A stretch of DNA of 64,000 bases from Tomitella biformata AHU 1821 (lineage in GTDB: Bacteria; Actinomycetota; Actinomycetes; Mycobacteriales; Mycobacteriaceae). Below are positions 57,602 through 64,000 of this stretch, one piece after another; positions within the stretch are counted from its first letter, which is position 1; every line of letters begins with the position of its first letter. The DNA is taken from positions 83,655 through 147,654 of the forward strand of contig NZ_BAVQ01000071.1 of NCBI RefSeq assembly GCF_000524475.1. The letters are read 5' to 3'. The position numbers were made by a program, and so were the translations under genes. Below the pieces are notes generated by a model, which did not search any database, had not been told where the DNA came from, and worked only from the letters and a program-made list of their open reading frames with translations.

Positions 57602-58819
57602 GTGACCGACAGCCTGCATCGGCTCAACACCGCCGTGCCCAATGACGGGGCCCCGGTGGCTGCCATCGACTTGGACGCGCTCGACGCGAACGCCCGGTTT
57701 CTGACCGCGGCGGCGGGCGGCTATCCGATCCGCGTGGCCAGCAAGTCGATCCGCTGCACCTCGATCATCCGTCACGTCTTGGACCACCATCCCGGATTCC
57801 GCGGGGTCATGGCGTTCACGCCCGATGAGGCTGTCCATCTCGCGCGCGCGGGCTTCGACGATCTACTGGTGGCGTATCCGAGCGTCGACGTGGCAGGCAT
57901 CCGCAATGTCGCCGAGGCCATGGCCACCACCGGGGCGACGATCCGCCTCGTCGTGGACGACCCCGCGCACGTCGCATTGATCTCTGCCAGCGCGGGTGCG
58001 CTCGCGGGCACCGGGCGGTCCATCCCGTTGTGCATGGAGATCGACCTCGGCTGGCGGCCGTTGGGCGGGCTCCTGAAGGTCGGCCCCAAGCGCTCCCCGA
58101 TCCGCACCCCCGAGCAGGCCGCGGCGCTGGCCGCACAGATCTGCGCGACGGAGCACGTGGAGTTGAACTCGCTGCTGGCCTATGAGGGCCACATCGCCGG
58201 CGTCGGCGACATCATCCCCGGCCGGCCGCTGCGCCAGCTGGTCATCAGGCAGATGCAGGCCGCGTCCCTCAAGGAGATCGCGGCACGGCTGCCGGCCGTG
58301 ATCGACGCCGTCGAGCAGACCCTCGCCCGCCGCGGCGCGCCCCCGCTCGAACTCGTCAACGGCGGCGGGTCCGGCAGCTTGCAGCGCACCGCCGAGGTCG
58401 GCGCGGTCACCGAATTGGCCGCCGGATCAGGCCTTTTCAATCCGGTGTTATTCGACAGCTACCGCTCGCTGGCGTTGCAACCGGCCGTCGCATACGCCAT
58501 GCCGGTGGTCCGCAAGCCGATGGCGAACATGGCCACGCTGCTCGGCGGCGGCTATCCCGCGTCGGGCGTGCCCGGCCCCGATCGCGCACCCACCCCAGCC
58601 CTCCCGACGGGGCTCACCTTCGATCGCGACGAAGGGGCCGGCGAGGTCCAGTCCCCACTGCACGGAGCCGCGGGACTGCACATCGGCGACCGGGTGTGGC
58701 TGCGCCACGCGAAGTCCGGCGAGCTGTTCGAGCGGTTCAACGAGGTGCACCTGGTGCGCGCCGGCAACCTGGAGGCCACGGTCCCGACCTATCGCGGCGA
58801 GGGCCGCTGCTTCGTCTGA
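57602..58819 (+). CDS. Amino acid deaminase/aldolase (alanine racemase N-domain fold)
   Basis: The 405-residue PLP protein has the fold-type III (alanine-racemase-like) barrel: the PLP Lys is probably in IRVASKSIRCTSI (about 40-52), followed by DLLVAYPSVD, EIDLGWRPLG, LLAYEGHIAG and VNGGGSGSLQ. A C-terminal beta-domain ends the protein (GDRVWLRHAKSGELFERFNEVHLV). Relatives are D-threonine aldolases and D-serine dehydratases. The GTG at 57602 follows the rraA stop by 4 nt. Both would act on small hydroxy/keto or amino acids, but a shared pathway is not proven. Confidence 0.85.
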   Translation: MTDSLHRLNTAVPNDGAPVAAIDLDALDANARFLTAAAGGYPIRVASKSIRCTSIIRHVLDHHPGFRGVMAFTPDEAVHLARAGFDDLLVAYPSVDVAGIRNVAEAMATTGATIRLVVDDPAHVALISASAGALAGTGRSIPLCMEIDLGWRPLGGLLKVGPKRSPIRTPEQAAALAAQICATEHVELNSLLAYEGHIAGVGDIIPGRPLRQLVIRQMQAASLKEIAARLPAVIDAVEQTLARRGAPPLELVNGGGSGSLQRTAEVGAVTELAAGSGLFNPVLFDSYRSLALQPAVAYAMPVVRKPMANMATLLGGGYPASGVPGPDRAPTPALPTGLTFDRDEGAGEVQSPLHGAAGLHIGDRVWLRHAKSGELFERFNEVHLVRAGNLEATVPTYRGEGRCFV

Positions 58820-58823
58820 GAGG

Positions 58824-59717
58824 ATGGGCCCCATGGGCTCCATCGATCTGGATCTGCGCTGCGCCGAGATATCCGCGCTGGACGAGCCGCTGCCCGGCAC
58901 CACGGCCGCCGTGCAGCGCTGGCTGTGCCTGGAGCATCGCGGGGCCTGGGGTCGAGACGTGCTCGACGGCACCGCGTTCGGACCTGAGCTCACGGCCATG
59001 TTGCGCGCGGCCACCGAGGCGGCCGGCGTGCGCCTGATGCTGATGCACCGCCCCGGCCGATCCGGCAATGAAGCGCCTAAAAGCACTGTGCTGTTGGCGA
59101 ACTCGACTCCCGAGCAATCCTGGTGCGAGACCCTGACCGTCTCCGGGCCGTCGGACCTGCTGGACCTGGACCTCACGCTGCTCGCGGGCGATGCCCCCGG
59201 CCTGGGCACGCCGGTCCTCGATCCCGTCACGCTCGTGTGCACGCATGGCAAGCGGGACGTCTGCTGCGCGCTGTGGGGCCGGCCGATCGCCGCGTCCCTG
59301 GCCGCTGCCGGCCAGGACGTGTGGGAGTGCTCACACACCGGTGGGCACCGCTTCGCGCCGTCGATGATTAGCCTGCCCACCGGTTATAGCTGGGGCCGCC
59401 TCGACGCCCTAGAGTCCGTCCACGCCGTGACCGAGCTCGCCGCGGGGCGGCTGCCCCTCCACGGGCTGCGCGGACGCGGCTGCTGGGACGCCGCAGGCCA
59501 GGCCGCGGAGATCGCGGTGAGAGGGCTCGTGCCCGACGCGCAACTCAACGACTTGGATGTCACGGGCGACGGCGATACCCGGACCGTCGGGCACGCGGAT
59601 GGCCGGCGCTGGTCCGTCGACGTGGCGTTGGAGACGCTGCCGGCGCGGGCCGTGAGCTGCGGGGCGAGCCCCAAGCCCGTGCAGGCCGCCCGGGTCCTGG
59701 GCGTGACGGCCCTTTAG
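58824..59717 (+). CDS. Sucrase/ferredoxin-like (thioredoxin-fold 2Fe-2S) protein
   Basis: The 297-residue protein contains the 'sucrase ferredoxin-like' domain with cysteines and histidines likely to bind a 2Fe-2S cluster in VCTHGKRDVCCALWGRP (about 135-151) and ECSHTGGHRFAPSM (about 170-183), set in a thioredoxin-like fold. Despite the family name there is no evidence for sucrose hydrolysis. It begins 4 nt after the aldolase-family gene and is probably cotranscribed with it. An internal ATG three codons in is an alternative start. Confidence 0.85.
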   Translation: MGPMGSIDLDLRCAEISALDEPLPGTTAAVQRWLCLEHRGAWGRDVLDGTAFGPELTAMLRAATEAAGVRLMLMHRPGRSGNEAPKSTVLLANSTPEQSWCETLTVSGPSDLLDLDLTLLAGDAPGLGTPVLDPVTLVCTHGKRDVCCALWGRPIAASLAAAGQDVWECSHTGGHRFAPSMISLPTGYSWGRLDALESVHAVTELAAGRLPLHGLRGRGCWDAAGQAAEIAVRGLVPDAQLNDLDVTGDGDTRTVGHADGRRWSVDVALETLPARAVSCGASPKPVQAARVLGVTAL

Positions 59718-59721
59718 CCGC

Positions 59722-60201
59722 CTACGCCTTGACGTGCAGCAGGGGCAGCGCCGCCACCAGCGGGGCCAGCTCCGGTACCTGCTGGGCACCTGATAGCGCG
59801 CGCTCGAGCGTCGCGTCGTGCACGGGCCGGGCCTCCTCCAGCAGCTCCCGGCCGGCGGGGGTGAGCTCGGTGTAGATGCCGCGGCGGTCGTCCGCGCACA
59901 AGATCCGCGTGAGCAGGCCGCGGTCCTCGAGGCGGTTCACCAGCCGCGTGGTGGCGCTGGCGCTGAGCGCCGTCGCGCGGGCGAGCTGCTGCATGCGCAT
60001 GTGCCAGCCGTCCTGGCGGCTCAGCGCGTCCATGACGGTGTACTCGACCACGGAGAGCTTCGCCTGGGCCTGCAGCGCGCGCTCGAGCTCGGACTCGATC
60101 AGCCCGTGCAGCGCGGCCAGAGTCCGCCAGCCCTGCGACCTGATCTCGACCGCGTCGTCCCTGATACCCACTCGCTTGCCCCTTCCGGTGTCGAACGCCA
60201 C
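59722..60201 (-). CDS. MarR family regulator
   Basis: The 159-residue protein has a MarR winged helix (about 50-115: LSVVEYTVMDALSRQDGWHMRMQQLARATALSASATTRLVNRLEDRGLLTRILCADDRRGIYTELTPAGRE) with flanking dimerisation helices. The wing contains DDRRG as usual. It is divergent from the MFS transporter gene, and an inverted repeat lies in the shared 108 nt region, so it probably represses that gene and itself. The real start may be the GTG at 60168, which gives VGIRDDAVEIRSQGW. Confidence 0.9.
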   Translation of the reverse strand: MAFDTGRGKRVGIRDDAVEIRSQGWRTLAALHGLIESELERALQAQAKLSVVEYTVMDALSRQDGWHMRMQQLARATALSASATTRLVNRLEDRGLLTRILCADDRRGIYTELTPAGRELLEEARPVHDATLERALSGAQQVPELAPLVAALPLLHVKA

Positions 60202-60215
60202 AGCGCCGCCGACAT

Positions 60216-60273
60216 TTAGTTGCTTGCGCGGCCTATCCGCTCATGCAACAATCAATGCCGCGCCTGCAACTAA
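60216..60273. promoter_or_regulatory. Inverted half-sites in the MarR-MFS promoter
   Basis: TTAGTTGC (60216-60223) and GCAACTAA (60266-60273) are exact complements 42 nt apart, with another GCAACA at 60245. The second site overlaps a TAATAG hexamer that could be the MFS -10 box. Probable MarR half-sites. Confidence 0.55.
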
Positions 60274-60309
60274 TAGCTTACGCACATACCCCTCGAAGGA
60301 GCACCGCAC

Positions 60310-61497
60310 ATGCCCATTGGTCTGATCGCCCTCGCCCTCGGCGGGTTCGGCATCGGGTTGACCGAATTCGTCATCATGGGCCTGCTGCCGGAGGTCGCCG
60401 CGGACTTCGACGTCAGCGAGGCCACCGCCGGCTGGCTGATCTCCGGCTACGCGCTGAGCGTCGTCGTCGGGGCCCTCGTCCTGACCGCGGCCGTCACCCG
60501 CCTGCCCCGCAAACCGGTGCTCGCCACGCTGATGGTCCTGTTCATCGCGGGCAACACGCTCTCGGCGCTGGCGCCCACGTACTCCGTGATGATGCTCGGC
60601 CGCGTGATCGCGGCGCTCTGCCACGGCGCGTTCTTCGGCATCGGCGCCGTCGTCGCAGCGGACATGGTCGCCCCGCACAAGAAGGCCGGGGCCATTGCCA
60701 TCATGTTCACCGGCCTGACCGCCGCGAACGTCCTCGGCGTGCCCTTCGGCACCCTGCTGGGGCAGAGCGCGGGCTGGCGATCCACGTTCTGGGCGATCTC
60801 CGCGATCGGGGTGCTGGCGTTCATCGGCATCCTCGCGCTCGTCCCGAACATCGGCCATCGCGCTGCGGGCCCCGGCGGCCTGCGCGGGGAGCTGCGCGCC
60901 TTCAAGTCCGGCCAGGTGTGGCTCTCGATCCTCGTCACGGTCCTCGGCTACGGCGGCATGTTCGGCGCGTTCACCTACATCGCCTACACCCTGACCTCCG
61001 TCAGCGGCTTCGACAGCGCGGCGGTGCCGTGGCTGCTGATGATCTTCGGCGTCGGCCTGTTCATCGGGAACACCTTGGGAGGCAAGGCGGCCGACCGGAA
61101 CGTCGACGCCACCCTGCTCGTGGCCCTGTCCGCCCTGGCGGTGGTCCTCGCCGTGTTCGCAATGACCGCGCACAGCCCGGCGATGGCGGTACTGTCCCTG
61201 CTGCTGATGGGCGTCTTCGGCTTCGCCACCGTCCCCGGACTGCAGATGCGGGTGATGAGGTTCGCCAGCGACGCCCCCACCCTCGCGTCCGGCGCCAACA
61301 TCGGCGCGTTCAACGTCGGCAACGCGCTCGGCGCGTGGCTCGGCGGCGTCACGATCACCGCCGGCCTCGGCTACACCTCGCCGATCTGGGCCGGCGCCGC
61401 CATCACCGTGCTGGCCGTGCTCGTGATGGCTGCCGCCGCACGCCAAGCCCGCACGGCCATCGCCCAGCCGGCCGCCCAAGAACTCACCACCGTCTAA
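60310..61497 (+). CDS. MFS transporter (AraJ/drug:H+ antiporter type)
   Basis: The 395-residue protein has twelve predicted membrane helices and the DHA1 subgroup pattern: GGFGIGLTEFVIMGLLPEVAADFDVS at the start, GWLISGYALSVVVGALVLTA, and the motif-C-like GAVVAADMVAPHKKAGAIA / LTAANVLGVPFGTLLGQSAGWRSTFWAIS region. It probably exports small molecules such as sugars, purines or drugs. GAAGGAG lies 7 nt before the ATG. Regulation by the divergent MarR protein is likely. The aldo/keto reductase gene follows after 11 nt in the same operon. Confidence 0.9.
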   Translation: MPIGLIALALGGFGIGLTEFVIMGLLPEVAADFDVSEATAGWLISGYALSVVVGALVLTAAVTRLPRKPVLATLMVLFIAGNTLSALAPTYSVMMLGRVIAALCHGAFFGIGAVVAADMVAPHKKAGAIAIMFTGLTAANVLGVPFGTLLGQSAGWRSTFWAISAIGVLAFIGILALVPNIGHRAAGPGGLRGELRAFKSGQVWLSILVTVLGYGGMFGAFTYIAYTLTSVSGFDSAAVPWLLMIFGVGLFIGNTLGGKAADRNVDATLLVALSALAVVLAVFAMTAHSPAMAVLSLLLMGVFGFATVPGLQMRVMRFASDAPTLASGANIGAFNVGNALGAWLGGVTITAGLGYTSPIWAGAAITVLAVLVMAAAARQARTAIAQPAAQELTTV

Positions 61498-61508
61498 AAG
61501 GAGCTCCC

Positions 61509-62327
61509 ATGACCACCATCACCCTGAACAACGGCGTCGAGATGCCGCAGATCGGCTTCGGCGTCTTCCAGGTGCCCGACGCGCAGACCACCGCCGCGGT
61601 CGCCACCGCCCTCGAGGCCGGCTACCGCTCCGTCGATACGGCGGCCATCTACGGCAACGAGGTTGGGACCGGCCGCGCGCTGGCCGAGTCCGGCATCGCC
61701 CGCGAGGACCTGTTCGTCACCTCGAAGCTGTGGACCGCCGACCTAGGCCACGACGCCGCGCTCGCCGGGTTCGACGCCAGCCTGGACAAGCTCGGCCTCG
61801 ACTACTTGGACCTGTACCTGATCCACTGGCCAGCGCCGGCCACCGACAAGTATGTCGACTCGTGGCGGGCGCTCGAGAAGCTGTACGCCGACAGCCGGGT
61901 CCGCGCGATCGGCGTCTCCAACTTCCTGCCCGAGCACCTCCAGCGGCTGCTCGACGTCGGCAGCGTGGTTCCCGCCGTCAACCAGGTCGAGCTGCATCCC
62001 GCGCTGCAGCAGCGGGGCCTCGCCGAGTTCAACCAGCGCCACGGAGTCGCCACCGAAGCGTGGAGCCCGCTGGCCCAGGGCACGGTGTTGGACGACCCGG
62101 CGATCGCGGCCATCGCCGCGGCGCACGGGCGCACCCCCGCCCAGGTCATCCTGCGTTGGCACCTGCAGCAGGGGCGGATCATCATCCCGAAGTCGGTGAC
62201 GCTGGCCCGGATCCGCGAGAACCTCGACCTCCTCGGTTTCGAGCTGGCCGGCGCCGAGCTCGGTGCCATCGACGCGCTCGAGCGCGATGGCCGCATGGGG
62301 CCGCACCCGGCAGAGTTCAACGGCTGA
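61509..62327 (+). CDS. Aldo/keto reductase
   Basis: The 272-residue TIM-barrel NADPH reductase has the catalytic tetrad Asp43-Tyr48 (RSVDTAAIYGNE), Lys73 (TSKLW) and His106 (LIHWP), and the coenzyme motif IIIPKSVTLARIRENLDL. It resembles 2,5-diketo-D-gluconate reductases and mycobacterial aldehyde reductases. AAAAGGAG precedes the ATG. Cotranscription with the MFS transporter under MarR control suggests a detoxification pair: reduction of a reactive carbonyl compound and its export. Confidence 0.93.
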   Translation: MTTITLNNGVEMPQIGFGVFQVPDAQTTAAVATALEAGYRSVDTAAIYGNEVGTGRALAESGIAREDLFVTSKLWTADLGHDAALAGFDASLDKLGLDYLDLYLIHWPAPATDKYVDSWRALEKLYADSRVRAIGVSNFLPEHLQRLLDVGSVVPAVNQVELHPALQQRGLAEFNQRHGVATEAWSPLAQGTVLDDPAIAAIAAAHGRTPAQVILRWHLQQGRIIIPKSVTLARIRENLDLLGFELAGAELGAIDALERDGRMGPHPAEFNG

Positions 62328-62331
62328 CGCG

Positions 62332-62988
62332 TCAGGCCGGGCGGTCCCTGAGATAGCTCAGCACCGCCAGCACCCGCCGATGATCCTGGCCCGACGGCGG
62401 CAGGTCCAGCCGGGCGAAGATCGAGCTGATGTGCTTCTCCACCCCGCCGGCGCTGATGCTCAGCGCCTCGGCGATCGCGGCGTTCGTCCGGCCCTGCGCC
62501 ATCAGGGCCAGGACGTCGAGCTCCCGCGGGGAGAGCGCGGCCAAGGGCGCGTCGCGGCGGCGGGCGGCGAGGAGATGGGTGATCACGTCCGGGTCGATGA
62601 CCGTGCCGCCCGCTTGCACGCGCGTCATCGCGTCCTGGAAGTCCTCGAACCGCGTGATGCGGTCCTTGAGCAGGTAGCCGACCCCCGCGCCCGCCCCGGC
62701 GCCCAGCAACTCGGAGGCGTAGCTCGCCTCGACATATTGAGAGAGGACGAGCACCGCGATCTGGGGGTGGCGGGCGCGGATCGCGATGGCGGCGCGCAGT
62801 CCCTCGTCGCGGAAGGACGGCGGCATCCGGATATCGGTGATCACCAGGTCTGGGAGGTGCTCGGCGACAGCCGCCGTGAGCGCCTCGCCGTCGCCGACCG
62901 CCGCGGACACCTCCGCCCCGGTCTCCTCGATCAGCCGGATCAGGCCCTCCCGGAGCAGGGTCGAGTCCTCGGCGAGCACTATGCGCAT
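62332..62988 (-). CDS. NarL/LuxR-family response regulator
   Basis: The 218-residue regulator has an N-terminal receiver domain (VLAEDSTLLREGL start, phospho-acceptor Asp in LVITDIRMPP at about 51, Lys in YLLKDR) and a C-terminal LuxR-type helix-turn-helix (SPRELDVLALMAQGRTNAAIAEALSISAGGVEKHISSIFARLDLPP). The kinase gene lies 24 nt upstream on the same strand. It is convergent with the aldo/keto reductase gene, stops 4 nt apart. The target genes are unknown. Confidence 0.93.
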   Translation of the reverse strand: MRIVLAEDSTLLREGLIRLIEETGAEVSAAVGDGEALTAAVAEHLPDLVITDIRMPPSFRDEGLRAAIAIRARHPQIAVLVLSQYVEASYASELLGAGAGAGVGYLLKDRITRFEDFQDAMTRVQAGGTVIDPDVITHLLAARRRDAPLAALSPRELDVLALMAQGRTNAAIAEALSISAGGVEKHISSIFARLDLPPSGQDHRRVLAVLSYLRDRPA

Positions 62989-63012
62989 GGCCCAACAGTA
63001 GGTGCCGGGCGC

Positions 63013-63915
63013 TCAGGCCAGGCGTGTGGGCGAGGGTTCTCCGGCGAGATCGATGGTGGCCTGAATGCGCGTCGGCCCACCCACCGGGCTGTCCACATGG
63101 AGCTGGCCGTCCACTCCGGCGAGGCGGTCGATGAGCCCGGCGAGCCCGTGGCCCTTCCCCGGGTGGGCCCCGCCGACGCCGTCGTCGTCGATCTGCAGCA
63201 CCAGCGCGTCGGCCGTGGCCGTGATGGTCACGGCCACGGCCGACGCCTCGGCGTGCTTGGCGATGTTCGCAAGGGCTTCCGAGACGACGAAATAGGCGGC
63301 GTTCTCCGCGGCCTCGGGCAGCCGCTCGCCGGCCGGCAGGTCGCTGTGCACGCGGACGGGAACGGTCGCCCGCGCGGCGAGCCCGTCGACGGCGGCGACG
63401 AAGCCGCGGTCCGCCAGGATCGGCGGTGCGATGCCGCGGGAGAGCGCCCGCAGCTCGGCCAGCGCCTGGTTGGACTGCTCGAGGGCCTCGCCCATCAGCA
63501 CCCGGGCGGCGGCGGGATCGCTGTCGATGCGGCGCTGGGCACCCTGTAGATCCATCTGGAGGCGGATCAGCCGCTGCTGGGGACCGTCGTGCAGATCCCG
63601 CTCCACCTTCCGCAGGGTGCTCGCCTCCTCCGCGCCGACCTGGGCGCGCTGCGCGGTGAGCTTGTCGCCGCGGGCCCGCAGGGAGGCGTTCTCGTTGGTG
63701 AGCAGGGCGCGCGCGAGGGCTGCGTCCCCCAGGGCCAGCGCCCGCAGCACGACGGGCAGCAGCACCAGGGCGACCATGCCGATCGCGACGGAGGCGGCGA
63801 TCTCCGCCGCCCCGCCGAGGCCCAGCTGGGCCGGCTGCGACTCGTACCCGGCGATGCTCGGGCCCCACGCCCAGTCGGTCAGCCCGACGAGGACGAACGC
63901 GAGCCAGGTGATCAC
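63013..63915 (-). CDS. Sensor histidine kinase, DesK/NarX type, probably missing its 5' part
   Basis: The 300-residue ORF has two membrane helices (ITWLAFVLVGLTDWAW and AASVAIGMVALVLLPVVL), a short coiled coil, the DHp phospho-acceptor motif VERDLHDGPQQRLI (His at about 110) and an HATPase_c domain (EALANIAKHAEASAVAVTI, DDDGVGG, GHGLAGL). Kinases of this actinobacterial type usually begin with a longer four-helix sensor domain. Here the frame stays open for about 12 more residues (LFAFTIV-like) upstream of the GTG, without any start, and then meets a stop. The N-terminal half of the sensor domain therefore seems lost. Confidence 0.75.
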   Translation of the reverse strand: MITWLAFVLVGLTDWAWGPSIAGYESQPAQLGLGGAAEIAASVAIGMVALVLLPVVLRALALGDAALARALLTNENASLRARGDKLTAQRAQVGAEEASTLRKVERDLHDGPQQRLIRLQMDLQGAQRRIDSDPAAARVLMGEALEQSNQALAELRALSRGIAPPILADRGFVAAVDGLAARATVPVRVHSDLPAGERLPEAAENAAYFVVSEALANIAKHAEASAVAVTITATADALVLQIDDDGVGGAHPGKGHGLAGLIDRLAGVDGQLHVDSPVGGPTRIQATIDLAGEPSPTRLA

Positions 63916-64000
63916 GATGGTGAACGCGAAGAGATTCCCTAATGATTGTCAAGACCCGTCTTGAACTGCGGTTTCGGGCATGACCGGCCGCCGTAGGAGC
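63916..64000. other. Edge segment upstream of the truncated kinase
   Basis: The last 85 nt contain no coding sequence I can assign. The kinase frame is closed by a stop here and the sequence is less GC-rich than the gene. It may be the end of an inserted element continuing outside the window. Confidence 0.3.

Noticed and set aside
61802..63952. A 716-codon minus-strand open frame
   Set aside because: It runs antisense to the aldo/keto reductase gene and through the response regulator and kinase in another frame; its composition (Arg/Gly/Pro/Ala-rich) is typical of a high-GC shadow.
1..64000. CRISPR arrays, tRNA or rRNA genes
   Set aside because: No regularly spaced repeats, cloverleaf-like sequences with a CCA-adjacent acceptor stem, or rRNA-like stretches were noticed on either strand.

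Overview
The window reads as chromosome of a high-GC actinobacterium of the order Mycobacteriales (mycolic-acid group). The main reason is gene order. From left to right it carries the same backbone as the M. tuberculosis interval from Rv3835 to Rv3853: a septum-formation protein, a minimal metallopeptidase, a histidine phosphatase, pheA, an iron-box-controlled DUF2470 protein, an LCP protein, glpQ1 with its DUF4328 neighbour, sodA, an Ala/Pro/Lys-rich membrane-tailed protein resembling Rv3852, and rraA. Accessory blocks are inserted between these markers. These correspondences come from recognition of the proteins; no search was run. Many genes start with GTG, and several have a -10-like hexamer 6-10 nt upstream of the start codon, as expected for leaderless transcripts. 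No rRNA, tRNA or CRISPR array was seen.

Layout. 1-6.2 kb: cell-division and phenylalanine-synthesis backbone, a quinone oxidoreductase, and glutamate decarboxylase (gadB) preceded by a 41-codon ORF and a hairpin. 6.4-8.6 kb: an AT-rich patch with two perfect inverted repeats, then an intact ORF clearly derived from an IS4-type transposase in which the aligned catalytic positions are all replaced; this is the strongest oddity in the window. 9.4-16.4 kb: iron-box DUF2470 gene, CPBP protein, LCP ligase, a DUF559 nuclease-fold gene flanked by two near-identical ~50 nt palindromes, DUF5926, glpQ1 and a DUF4328 membrane protein. 17-23.5 kb: F420-type oxidoreductase, ABC exporter, SRPBCC protein, rhomboid-like protein, acyl-CoA dehydrogenase and a divergent TetR regulator with an operator-like palindrome. 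23.6-29.9 kb: a tightly overlapping minus-strand operon (flavin monooxygenase, diiron-type hydrolase, ferredoxin reductase, SDR, acyl-CoA ligase) that looks like an oxidative pathway for a hydrophobic ketone, alcohol or acid.

30-43 kb: alpha/beta hydrolases, msrA, a dapA-like lyase with a membrane acyltransferase, sodA, pirin, a Fic-wHTH protein with repeated operator-like motifs, a second SDR, a probable trimethylamine monooxygenase (tmm), and an orphan Gly-rich PPE/EspB-like protein. 43-50 kb: RecB-like nuclease, DUF6474, a YcnI-CopC-CopD copper cluster, a FabH-type ketosynthase and the Rv3852-like protein. 50-64 kb: succinic semialdehyde dehydrogenase (which can act downstream of gadB if GABA is made), a TipA-like MerR regulator, a meta-cleavage-type hydrolase, an HxlR-nitroreductase pair, cspA, rraA, a MarR-MFS-aldo/keto reductase group, and a two-component system whose kinase seems to lack its 5' part.

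A recurring architectural feature is that many convergent gene pairs are separated by long, nearly perfect, mostly unrelated palindromes that probably serve as bidirectional terminators.
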